This document shows, piece by piece, positions 23,906 through 35,048 of a stretch of 64,000 nt of DNA. The position numbers and the translations under genes were made by a program. Location of the stretch: NCBI RefSeq assembly GCF_010093595.1, contig NW_022985460.1, forward strand, positions 578,853 to 642,852, in the 5' to 3' direction. The notes beneath the pieces are model-generated. The model was given only the letters and a program-made list of their open reading frames with translations, did not search any database and was not told the origin of the DNA. The number at the start of each line of letters is the position of its first letter. Position 1 is the stretch's first letter. The DNA comes from Mytilinidion resinicola. Taxonomy: Eukaryota; Ascomycota; Dothideomycetes; Mytilinidiales; Mytilinidiaceae.

Positions 23906-26038
23906 ATGGACCCGCCTGAGCGCCCTGAGCGCCCAAATACTCCCGCGAGTTCCAGCATCTTTGACGATGACACGAGACCGAGTACTCCAGCGAGCTCCAT
24001 TAACATCATACTCGACCGTGGCGACGACGACGACTCGAAAGAGTCCTTCCCAAACTCGGGCCGGAACAAAAAGCGCAAATGGGAGCGAGGCGGACGGCTG
24101 CAGCATGGATCTCGGGGTGGAGATAAGAAAAAGAATCTGGGACGTCGGGAACACTTGTAAAGACCGCATTCACGAAGCCAGGAAATTGCACTGCTAATTG
24201 GGCAAGCCGGGAACAATTAGACAGGAGAGGCCGCAACGATAACGAAAAGGCCAAACGGCAAAAGCTCGAGGAGGATGGCAAGGCTCCCGATTCGGTGCTG
24301 CCATCGGCATTTCCCAAGGCAGAGATCGAGGCCGAGGAGAGAAGACCGAAGCGCAAGGTCGCTGTTATGCTGGGATACTCGGGCACTGGTTACAAGGGAA
24401 TGCAGATGTGAGATTACGAACTGAGCGACCTCACAGGAAACCTTACTGACCCACGTGCAGAGACACCCTCCAAAAGACGATCGAGGGCGACCTGTTCACA
24501 GCATTCGTAGCTGCTGGGGCAATCTCCAAATCCAACGCCGACGACCCCAAGAAATCCTCGCTCGTTCGCTGCGCTCGGACGGATAAAGGAGTACACGCAG
24601 CCGGCAATGTCATCTCGCTGAAACTGATCATAGAAGATGCGGACATTGTGGAAAAGATCAACAGCCATCTGTCGCCTCAGATCAGGGTATGGGGAATCGA
24701 GCGTACCACAACATCATTTAGTTGCTATCAAGCATGCGACTCACGGTGGTACGAATACCTAATACCAACACATGCGTTCCTCCCTCCGCACCCTTCCAGT
24801 TTTATGGGAAAGAAAATCGTGGAAATTGCAGAGAAGCATGGCGATCTGAAAGAGCACGTCAAGCGCCAGGAAGAGGTTGCAGATTTCTGGGCCGAGGTCG
24901 AGGAGAAAACGATCAAGCCGCTTCTGGATGCCATGGATGATTCAATACGGCCATTGGTGGAGGCGTCCTTGTATCAAGTAGACGGTTATCTCGACAAGGC
25001 ATCAGATCCCGTGGTCGAAAAGGCACGCGACGTGAAAGTCGAGGAGGCATCGGAGGAGGAAGCCAAGCCACAACCTGCGGAGTCGACAGCAAATGGAGCA
25101 ACCGAGATCAAGGCCGAAGAGATCGAGAATGCGGAAATCGACGCAGCCGTACAACAGATCGAAGATTCCAACCAGCACATCTCCTTAAACTACACTTCCG
25201 ACGGTACCGTTCCCCTCCCGGAAAACACTCTCCACCGCTCTGTCCTGGACGCGGCCATTAAATCCCTCCGCCGTGCCTATATGGACGCCAAACGCTCCTA
25301 CCGCATCTCCCCCGCCCGCAAAGCCCGCGTCCAAGAAGCCCTCAGCCAATACCTCGGTACCAAAAACTACCACAACTACACCGTGCGTAAGAAGTTCAAG
25401 GACCCCTCCGCCAAACGCCACATCAAGTCCTTTCAAGTCGCCGAGCAGCCTATTATGATCAACGACACCGAGTGGCTGAGTCTGAAAGTCCACGGCCAGA
25501 GCTTCATGATGCATCAGATCCGGAAGATGGTAGGGATGGCTGCGCTGGTGGTGCGGTGCGGGTGTCCGATTGAGAGAATGGAGGAGTCGTACGGGAATGT
25601 TTTGATGCCGATTCCGAAGGCACCCGGGTTAGGCTTGCTGTTGGAGAGGCCGGTATTTGATAGTTATAACACTTTGCAGGCGGAAAAGCATGGGAGGGCG
25701 ACGATTGACTTCGACAGGTACAAGGAGACAGTGGATGAATTTAAGCAGAGGGAGATTTACGAAAGGATCTTTAGGGAGGAGGCGGAATCGAATCAGTAAG
25801 TTTGGCTTCTTATTGTCCCGTGGTGGATGCGTAAACCCTATCGTCGTATTTTGCTAATTGTGGGCATAGATTCCACAACTTCTTTTCTCATATCGATAAC
25901 TACAAGGACTCGACCTTCTTATATATAACGTCCGGTGGTTTCGAGGCTACGCTTGACAAAGACAAGGGGTTTGTCAAGGATAAGGTTAAGATGGAGGAGA
26001 TTGATTCTGAGGATGATGGCGAGGGGGGTGATGGTTGA
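23906..26038 (+). CDS. PUS1: tRNA pseudouridine synthase 1 (PUS1/TruA family)
   Basis: Four exons: 23906-24156, 24225-24407, 24461-25795 and 25870-26038, in phase throughout, 645 residues. The enzyme converts uridine to pseudouridine at several tRNA positions and in some other RNAs. Family blocks: VAVMLGYSGTGYKGMQI (about 128-145), the catalytic block VRCARTDKGVHAAGNV with the nucleophilic Asp at about residue 186, YEYLIPTHAF, NYHNYTVRKKF-like sequence (KNYHNYTVRKKFKDPS), and the late block GQSFMMHQIRKMVGMAA. An acidic insert of about 100 residues (around VEEASEEEAKPQP) separates two halves of the catalytic domain, as in other fungal orthologs. The TAA at 25,797 lies inside the last intron (donor GTAAGT at 25,796). 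Splicing adds FHNFFSHIDNYKDSTFLY and an acidic tail. Confidence 0.93.
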
Positions 26039-26891
26039 GGGAGGATGTTTCTTTCTATGAAAAACACTTCTTGAGATGCAGATATACCCACCTAGTCGGA
26101 ATGATGCTGATGGATGCATATTACTTATACTGGCAAGTTTTGGCTCGCGCAGAAGTGTTGCATCGTGGCCGCGTCCAAATTCCCGTCTCGCTCCCAGGCC
26201 TCTGTCCAGGTGTACTGAAACGGCTCAAACTCAGCATATTCATTTTCGCAGCTCAAGAATCAGGCACACGCAGCTCGGTACGTCCCTACCAAATTTTTAA
26301 TCATCCCAAAGGAGGCATTTAAAAACTGTCTCCTTATCTTAGCTTGATATACCTGCTGTACACTTGCGACGTCTTAGGACTGCGGACACATTTGCGGCGC
26401 TGCGTCGCAAGGGGGACTACCTGTGTCTCCCCCTGTCTTACGCATTTCTTCGTAACTATTGCACCCGAGCCGCGAATACCTAATCCTTCTTCTGGCGAGA
26501 ATCCCATCTAGTCTCAAGTACCTCATTATGGCAGTGCAAATTTGAATCCTGCTTCATTTCGCCGCGGGGGCCTGGTGCATCGCCTTCGGATACACATCGC
26601 CTCGACTTCGCAACTTCTCGCCGCAAATATGTCCTAATGACAATGAGTATAGACTACGAAGAAGCATGTGTCCTTTATAGAAGGCCACCAGTGCTAGCAA
26701 TGTCACTTGTATAAGAGGAAGCCCATCAACTCTCTTTATCACTCCAACTTTTCTCTACTCGTTCATTGCTCTCTTTCTTCATTGTTTCAGACGTGTTTTT
26801 GATATAGGCACTTGCGGGTAGCATCCTTACCTTCTCGCTTTCCTCTTTTACTTATCAGTCTTCAGTACGCAAATTCCCTACTTCAGTCGAC
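26039..26891. other. Intergenic region downstream of PUS1
   Basis: No gene seen. The last ~150 bases before 26,892 are rich in C and T on the plus strand, typical of a fungal promoter, which suggests the broken gene that follows was once expressed from here. Confidence 0.45.
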
Positions 26892-29528
26892 ATGCTGGCC
26901 CATGTGCGATGGCCGTGGACGGGTCTTCTCCTCGTCAGTCGGACAGTTTCTCTAATCATTCTTAGACGCTAACAGTCACAGATTGCATCTCTGTTAATAG
27001 CTATCTCCCAAGATCCTATTATGTAACACCAGCCAGGAGGGCTTTCGTTACTTGAACAACCTACCTCGCCGTGGCATGGTACTTTGGTGTCATACACGAT
27101 TACGACGGAGACTTCGGGAGATACGAGCGTTTCGTCTTCGACCACATCTTCATCTATCACTTTAGACTCAGCGTCCTCTTCCGCTTCTACGGCTTCGACC
27201 AATCAGAGATCAGGTGGCTCCAGCGCCAATATCCAACCTTCCATCATCCAAGTCACCACGACGGTCACCTCCTTCCAACTCTCAATCATCACGCTAGTAA
27301 CAGAAGGACCTGAAATCGTCATTGGACCTGATACCTATCCTTTCGAGACGAAGACTAGAACCATCACGCAGTCAAGCGGCGGCGACATTGTGATTAGACC
27401 GACGGAGGTGGTGTGCGGCACAGTCACATTAGCTCTCAAAGCCACCGGTACAGCACCACAGGCTCTATCTTGTCAAGGTGCAATGATGACGGCCAATCCT
27501 GCTTCTACATATGGCAACTTTTCCGCCCTAGCAAACGAGTTGAACGTCGTCATGGATGATCAAGAGTTCGTCCTTCTCCCATCCCATTCGTCGTACCACG
27601 CATGCTTCCTTCTGCCAGTACAGTGGAGAACGTTGAGATGTCCCCTTCCGGTGTAATCATAGCAGGAGGAGCAGACAGGCCTATTCCGTCTGGACTCAAG
27701 GGGGAAACCGACCTGGGTGCTGGTATCACGGCGAAGCCAGGAGGGCCTGAGAAAAAGAAGAAGTCAAATTGCAAATTTCTATTTGGGGCTATAAAATATC
27801 TAGCCAAAGGAGCGAAAGACGCAGTTGATGGAGTAGGAGGCCTCGTGAAAGACACGGCACCTTTTGTAAAGGGTACTGCAGACACTCTCGAGCATGCCGC
27901 CATCACCAGCAAACTGAACTTGGTAGACCAAGGTAAGCTTCTCAAATTTCCATGCCGCTACTCTTACGTGCCGCCGCCTGGAGCGGTTGGCACGGTTGAA
28001 ATATCTGGAAGAGATGTGGTTGCATCTTAACCAGGACCCGGCTGCCTAACTCGTCTTGGGTTCCTACGTCATTCATTCATTACTTGAGGAGGTAGCCTTT
28101 ACCCCAACTACAAATTTCAGAGTCATATTGAAGCATTCCAGGCGGCGCCAATCGAGTATCCACACGTGCTTTCCTGGTACTGATCAGGAAGCCCTGTGTG
28201 CACTCCTTTAATACTGCTTCAGTATCCTTTGATGTAGCTGGGTTGCTCATGCCAACATCGCCTTCTGTACCGATGGATGGTGTTACTCGAGGTCGCCTGG
28301 CGAGATTCAACGCCGATCAAAACGATGTACTTACGTCTCGTTCGGATTTCCGACAGTACTTAGGCACTTCACATGTACAGACTGTTGTTCTAGTACTCTA
28401 CCAGGCCAGACTCTTTTTTGCTAATCAATCGCAGCTGCGCAAGACCTCGCATATGCCATCAATAGCCTCACTGATGAGTTTCCCTCTGATTTCGCCGATA
28501 ACCTCAAGTCTCTGAACGGCAAATTCAACACCTCGGATATCGGCCCTCTGATCAAAACTGCATGGCTGGAAGCAAGACACATGACAAATGTCGTGAATAG
28601 CGCCAAAACTCTGATGGACGCCATACAAAAGGATAATCCTCCCGACCTTATCAAAGAGGCACAAAAGCAGCTGAAGGACCTCTTAGATCCAAGCGTGCCA
28701 AAACCGAAGGGCGGGCTTGGTCGCGAAACACCAGGGCTGAGCTCACTCTCGGACCTGGAACCAGTAGATGACCTGCCAACCGCGAGCATTCCGACGACGG
28801 GGGTTGATCCGACAACTTCTGATCCGCAATCAACGTTTTCATCGCAAATTACAGTTTCAGGCGCATCTACAGTAGCGACGAGTACTCCACTAACAAGTCT
28901 TCCTACCAGATCTGGGAAGGTCACGTCTTTGCAGGCGTCAACGGCGGAGCATACATCGATTTCATCACCAGGAAATACTCGCCAGTCGGCGACTGTGTCT
29001 ACCACTACAGGCTCTTCAAGTTCGTCCTCTTCGTCCTCTCAGACGCCGTCAGCTACGCCAGGGCCTTACTTCTTCACGGCGAAATTTGGCACAGACTACA
29101 ACATATTCTTGAATTTCACGATTCATTTAGACAAGACCTCTGGCTTCCTCTCAGAGCGAAGCGAGTTTCCGGAAATCGAAAAACTCTTCTACGTTACTAA
29201 CATGTCTGAGGCCAAAGCTGAAGAGCTCAAGGATGAATCAAAATACCCTTTCATCAGCGCCATCATGAATGTTCCTAAGACAGGCAAGAATGCCGCGGAA
29301 GAATACAAACTGGTAATGCCACATACACCTGAATCGGAACCGCGGCACGTGGCGAGGGCTCCTCCAATAAACGAAGTATATCCAGATAACCCCGATCTAT
29401 CCCAAAGATCAGGGTCAGGGATAGAACACCTGGGTATGCTATCACCACAACGCCCTGGAGATACTACTCCAAACGCATACATTCTCTGCCCCTTCGCTCG
29501 GAGAGGGCAGCACCCATATAGATTGTGA
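26892..29528 (+). pseudogene. Broken gene for a secreted Ser/Thr-rich protein with a protease-propeptide-like end
   Basis: A signal-peptide-like exon (26892-26933, MLAHVRWPWTGLLL) splices to 26982 (IASLLIAIS). The same frame then meets TAA at 27,024 and continues open into PWHGTLVSYTITTETSGD and a Ser/Thr-rich segment to 27,656. Around 27,560 coding character moves to another frame (PSPIPFVVPRMLPSAS..., with KKKKSNCKFLFGAIKYLAKG), which can splice with correct phase from 27,932 to 28,435 over a 502 base intron and run to 29,528. The final part (YFFTAKFGTDYNIFLNFTI, LFYVTNMSEAKAEELKDE) resembles the inhibitor/propeptide region found before subtilisin-like domains in some fungal secreted proteins, but no protease domain follows. 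One stop and one frameshift argue for a pseudogene. Sequencing error or unrecognised introns are alternatives. Family assignment is tentative. Confidence 0.5.
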
Positions 29529-30167
29529 ATAGCGGGTATTCCACCACGGGCAGCTAAAAGAAGTAAGTACAGCCCTTCTTTTCCGCTTTGCCTGTTTCTT
29601 AAGAGAGCATCAATTGTCAGGTCATCCAACGATGACCCAACGACATGTTGCAACTTTACCTTGGAACCCCACAGCCCTCACTCGCGATGGAGTTGATCCC
29701 TACGCATACCCTGGAAGGTCTGGCAGACCATTCCGACCCCACCAACAGCCCTAAACGGCTGATGAAGTCCGCAGAGCTCAGATCTCCTAACTCGTCTATA
29801 CTCACTCCGGTGCCAATTCGAGTGCGTAAAAAGACGATTTTGGCAGAGCTGACACTTCGTCGAAGCAGCCCGCGCCCCTCTTAGAGGCCCTGGGGGTACA
29901 GGAAACCGAGGATCGAGTTTGAAGGCTCGGGTTTTAGGGATGCAAGTGAGGATCTGAATGAATCACTGGAAAACCAATACCATCCCCTCAAACCCCGAAG
30001 CACAGAAGCCGAGTCACCACATTCCTGCGGTCGACACTCATTCGTTCCACGTGATTTGCCAGAAGTTGCTATATTATGCCTCCTAGTCTATCCTACATGT
30101 ACTTATCTGTGCGTTACCTAACCATACAGCTACATTACACTTACACCCACATCTTCACTCCCATCCC
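29529..30167. other. Intergenic region with a possible further remnant of the broken gene
   Basis: A short open stretch at about 29,632-29,755 reads VATLPWNPTALTRDGVDPYA, which has a coding look and could be a further exon or remnant of the preceding broken gene. Nothing else is supported. The end of the stretch is the 3' side of UVE1. Confidence 0.3.
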
Positions 30168-33127
30168 CTACTCATCCTCAGCATAATTAACCTTCAGCGC
30201 CCTCCTACTCTTCCTCGCCGGCGTCCTTGCCTTCATGCCATTCGCACGCTTCACCTCCACCTCCGCCTCCGTCTCATGGGTGCTGAAATCAGCCATCTCG
30301 TCTTCGCCATCAGACGTCGATGGAGTAGGGACCTCTCGCGCGACTTTCTTCCTTGCACTCGCTGCGTGCCTGGGAGCAGGGCGTTTGGCAGGTGTAGCCA
30401 CCTCGTCGTCTTGCTCAGCTTTGACGATATCTGTGGCTTTCACTTTCCCTTTCGCCTTCTTCGCCGGCGCCGCCTTCCCACCGTCCTCCTTTTTCACGAT
30501 AACGCGCTTCTTGGGCCGCAGCCACTCCTCCATCCCCGGCGGCCAATACACGCGGCCGTCCGGCCCGCCCATACTAACCTCTTCCTCCGGCACAACCTCG
30601 TTGACAACCTCATGGCCCTCAGTCTCCACATCCATCTCTCCCAACCCCTCACCCCTCCCCTTCCCCCCCTTGCTCCCCATCCCCCTCTTCAGCACCGGCC
30701 TATTCTCATCATCCCGCCTAAACGGCACCACACCCGCCAGCCTCTCGAACCCGGGCAACTTGTACACCCTCATGAGCTCGAAAACCGCCTGCTCCTTATC
30801 CTTCGCCTCAACCATCAAATCCATCGCCCTGTCACACGGCGGCAGCCCCCGCACCCGCGGCGCATGCTTCCGCCGCTCCCTGCGCGTCACCGCCCCGGGC
30901 TCGCTCTCGCTATAATGCATCTTCTGCCGCACCCCTTTCCGCGCCCACGTCGCCGCAATCCGCGGAAACAGCGCCACCACGTCGCGCGTCCCCTCGCGCA
31001 CGTGCGCCGCGTCAAACAGGATGTTGTGGTGGTGGAAGTCCAGCACGAGCGGGATGTTGAGCTCCTCGCAGACCGGCAGCAGGTCGTGCACGTGCCAGCT
31101 GACGTCGTCGTTCTCGAGCACGACGCGGTTCTTGATGCTTTGTGGGAGCGACGTGTAGTGCGCGCGGAAGCGGGCGAGGGTCGCGGCTTTGTCGCCGAAG
31201 ACGCCGCCCATGTGCAGGACCATGACGGCGTCGCGGTCGGCCTGCGGCGGGAGCTGCAGCAGGGAGAGGAGCTCGTCGTGGTAGGCTAGGTCGCGCAGCG
31301 AGGCGGCGATGACGGCGGGGCGGGGGGAGCCGAGTTGGGTGAACTGGGGAGGGGGGGTTAGTCGGGGTTGACGTTGAGGTTGGAGGAGGATGGTGGGTTG
31401 AGAGGGTTTTGTTGAATGCTGTGAATGTGTAGTTGACTGAGGGTATGTTCTGTGTATGCTTCAGACCCATTACGCAAATTGATAGCCAGACGCTGTTGGC
31501 TTGAAGTCACGATGGGAACGACTGTGTATGGCCCACGTGATGGCGTACCCCAACGAAGCATCCACGCTTAGGCGTGAAAAAAAGTAGCATACTCATCAAG
31601 CATGCGGCCTCATGGGTACGCCTGTCTGCCACTGCTTGAAGTCCTTCAACGAGCTTCCATATGGCTTAATGCGGAAAACTTTTATCGAGTTCGGAGTTCT
31701 GAGAATGCATTGGAGCAACCCAAGCAGTGGCGCACACGCGTACACATTCACCGCAGCTTGTTAAGTGCCATCTTTTTTATGCCCCATGTGGCATCACAAC
31801 GCATCTTACCGTCTCGTGACCTCCAGCTATCAAGTTGCAAGGGTCCGAAGCATATACGGACTACAATCCTCACTTCACCGCTTCTTGGGGTAATTTACCC
31901 ACGGGGAAAAGAGTGGCGAATTATTACCGTCTTTCACGCAATTGGTGTTATGTAAAGAGAGACAGTGCGTGCTTACCTGTCCCGGATGGGTAGTAACTCG
32001 ATGCCCCAGCTCCGCCACCACCTTGCCAACCTCCGCCAGCGTCTCGGCTGCGAAAGGGGCCAGCTTATAGCCGTACTCGGCGTGGCTTGCGAAGGGGAAC
32101 ATCTCACTGCTCAACCGCATGAACTTGATCCCATAGCGATCATTCCAGCGCAGCATCTTCACAACATCACGGGCGTTGGCCAGGCCCAGCGCCTCGACGT
32201 ACGCTTGCCCGCGGGCCACATCAGCCGGCTGGTCGCGGTCCGGGCGGTTCTTAGTAGGATGCTCGGGCAGCGACGGATGCTTCAGGGGATGGCGATGCTC
32301 GAGGATCGAGGCAATGCGGCAGGTCCTCGAACTGAAGACGGGGGGGTTCGCGTTGCGCAGGTACGTGTTGAGGCAGGCCTGCGCTTCAGTGTTAGCCGTG
32401 TCGTTCGTGTAGGTCTGAGGTGGTCCGTTTGTCTGCAGGAGGTCTATCGAACGCCGTGCAGCAGCGTCAGGGGCTCACGCACGTAGCCCAGCCGTCCCTT
32501 CCACGGCAGAGGCAGATAGTCACTGTCGACGGGCGGCGGTCTCGCCAATGCCTGCTCGACGTCGGCGTCGTCGATCTGCTCGTCGTCCTCGGCCTCTGGG
32601 TCCTGCTGGATATCGTCGTCGCATGTGATTCTGCCTGTCGTGGTAGCCGTGCCAGCCTTACCAGCCGATCTGCTAACACTGCTCCCCACCCCCACGGCTA
32701 AGCCCTGTGGTCCTGGCTTCGCTGCAGGCTTCGCTGCAGCTTCACGACGCGCCCCTCGCGTCTTCTTCGCAGGAGGCTCGAGCGTTGCATCGGGGAGGCC
32801 AAAGTCGGCGACTTGGCCGTCCGTACGTATAGAAGACGGGATGATCCCCGCATTCGAATCGCCCGTTGGAGATGCTCGTAGGGCCGTGGCGCCGTCGATT
32901 ATCGTGGGGTCGCGGTCTGGGTTCGTTGTCGCGGCAGACGTTGGAGCAGCTGTTCGCTGTGATGGACGGCGGCTAGGTGCATCTGCATGCGGAGACGCTA
33001 GGTTAGGGGCCGATACTGCGGGCGTTGCGCTCTTCAAGGCAGGTGGGTGAGGGTGTTGAGATGGGAGGGGCGGCGGTGCAGCAGACGCGGAGGCGGCCGA
33101 CACAGACGATCGCTTGCGTTTGGCCAT
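30168..33127 (-). CDS. UVE1: UV-damage endonuclease (UvdE/UVE1 family)
   Basis: Three minus-strand exons, 32483-33127, 31977-32378 and 30168-31343, give 740 residues. The enzyme nicks DNA 5' of UV photoproducts and abasic sites and starts an alternative excision repair pathway. The core matches the Neurospora mus-18/S. pombe Uve1 family: LPLPWKGRLGY joined to ACLNTYLRN, SSRTCRIASILEHR, LANARDVVKMLRWND, FMRLSSEMFPFASH, ELGHRVTTHPGQ joined to FTQLGSPR, VLHMGGVFGDKA, RVVLENDDVSW, LVLDFHHHN, MHYSE and LMVEAKDKEQAVFELMR, with the metal-binding His and Glu residues in place. The N-terminal ~210 residues and the C-terminal ~190 are basic, low-complexity and probably disordered or nuclear-targeting. 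The start at 33,127 gives MAKRKRSS; the frame is open to 33,304. The second intron (31344-31976) is 633 bases long. Confidence 0.93.
31344..31976 (-). other. Unusually long intron within UVE1
   Basis: The intron starts with GTAAGC and ends CCCCCAG, with a CTAAC-type branch site (gactaacc) close to the acceptor. At 633 bases it is roughly ten times the other introns here. A 117-codon plus-strand open frame lies inside (31602-31955) but shows no recognisable protein. I saw no terminal repeats marking an insertion. Confidence 0.75.
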
Positions 33128-35048
33128 TGTCTGGAGTGCCGAGGGCCAGGGCGCCGAATTTGTCCGCAAAGCTGGGCGCGGACGTGCGAGGAGGGCGATG
33201 CTCAGGGTGCTGGACACGACATGTAGGTCGGAGTGGACAGTGTGGACAACGCGGTGCATCGACGTGGCAAGTGAAAGAGATACGAGCAGTGACGCCGCCG
33301 GCAAGGAGGGCGTGTTGAGACATGGCGATACACTTTGGACCCTGCCAAGCTGTCACGACCAAAACAACAAGTCGATGACGATGCTTTGGCGGGCGTCTCT
33401 GGGGGTGGCTCTGGTGTTGAGAGGCTGAGGCGCTAGTGAGTTAGTGTGGAGGCCGCGGTGATCGGATCTGCACGCTTGGCTCCCTTCCTCAGATCGAAGC
33501 CTCCTCCGTCATCCAACCACCGTCGGCCCTGGGGAATAGACGGCATCAGCGGTGGATGGGAGCGGACCAATCTGCCAAGCCGTTTTCAAAGACATGGCAT
33601 GGCTCCCGAAAGATACAGCCCCATTAGAGGGGTAGCGAATGGCAGGGCCACGCTAGGTGTCTCGTGGTCGCTAGTCATTGGCTGTAATCAGAGGTAAAGA
33701 CGTAAGAAACGGCCCCAAGGCGCTGGTCTTGGACCATCCTTGAACCCGTCTAGTGCTCGCTACACGCCACGCGCCCAGCAGTGCTGCAGAGACGACTCGA
33801 AAACCGGGTAAAGCACATCAGGATGCGCGAACGGGCGCTTCATCTGCCAGCCCGCTACTGCACGCAAGCAAGACGCCTATTCCTCTCTCGCCGTCTCGGA
33901 TCGCACATCCCGAGTTAGGGACGTCCATCCTCGAACCTGTCGCTCTTCACACCTCGCCTCACGCCAAATTCTACATGCCGAAGCACCCGACAGCCAACCG
34001 GGCAGGCGTGGGTTGCAGAGTGGGATGGCAGCTTACGGAGCGAACGCCAGCAGTGTTCCCGCGCAGACATGAAGTGGTGGCGAGCGAGCAGCGAAAGGAA
34101 GAGGGTCCGTGGTCTCCGTCCGTCGCAAGGACCGCCCGTCTGACAGCTGCTGTTCCAGCGGGCACACGCCATATCGCGCGCCCCGCTGCGCAGAGAATTA
34201 CTGTAAGAGTTGCATGCCAGCCATGGCCCTGCCTGTCACCCGCTGGACGGAGAGCCCGAGAGACATGTCAGGGTGGCCTCTGCTGTGCGAACTGGCCGCC
34301 AGCAAGCGGGCGCCATGGCCGCCTCCACGCCAAAGGCTGACCGTGACCTGAAACAAGACGCCCGGAAGTCCCTGCGCGGATCGCAACAGTGAAAGACGCC
34401 GCGGGCGCTGCATCAGGGCCTTCAGGGAACGGCTATCGAGAGCAGTCAGCAATCGCAGCCGACGGTAAGATCGTCGCGATGGAGGATGCGGGAGTGGCCG
34501 GTATCAAAACGAGGTCCTGTGCTAGTGTAAATGCGGTTGTACATAGAGTGCGAATTTGGGCATGGGGTATGTATAGGCGTTGTGGAGCCAGATGCGCTAG
34601 CCTAGGTACGCAATCCATCAAAGGCACCCTTGCTGCAGAATGGTTACCGATAATGCCCATCCCAGCATCCGGCCTGCCAGCACCCCGCCCAGGTCTGGAG
34701 ATGCACCGAGCTGTCGTGTTCTGTGCTGGTTGATGCGCTAGAGGTTGGCAGAGACGAAGGCGTCAGTACAGATGAGCATAGAGTGAAGAGAGCTGCAGAG
34801 GATATGTGGTGGTGTGATATTTTGATGCCCTTATGATATGATGTGATGTTCCTGTCCGCATGCCTGACGTATTGCTGCGTGCCTCATGCGATCGTGATCC
34901 CAAATCCTGCCCATGCTAAAATGCCCATGCCGTGCCCAAAAGCCACCGCCTGTTTTTGCCGTCAATGTCAGTGTCAACACCGTGACACAGCGATTCAAGC
35001 CGGCCCGCTCGAGCCTCATTCCCCTCCCGCCCCGGACTTGCCCCCATG
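33128..35048. other. Intergenic region between UVE1 and the Zn2Cys6 gene
   Basis: 1.9 kb, GC-rich. Several overlapping open frames exist on both strands, as expected by chance at this base composition; none has a recognisable domain. It contains the UVE1 promoter on the left and the 3' side of the transcription factor gene on the right. Confidence 0.45.

Noticed and set aside
24648..25799. PUS1 ending at the TAA at 25,797
   Set aside because: The TAA is inside a GTAAGT donor; splicing to 25,870 adds the C-terminal segment FFSHIDNYKDSTFLY expected of fungal PUS1.
30276..31289. 337-codon plus-strand open frame
   Set aside because: It lies fully antisense to the last exon of UVE1, whose protein matches a known family; it is a shadow frame with Pro/Arg/His bias.
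33753..34340. 195-codon plus-strand frame between UVE1 and the Zn2Cys6 gene
   Set aside because: Overlaps other frames on both strands, no domain, no intron or promoter support.
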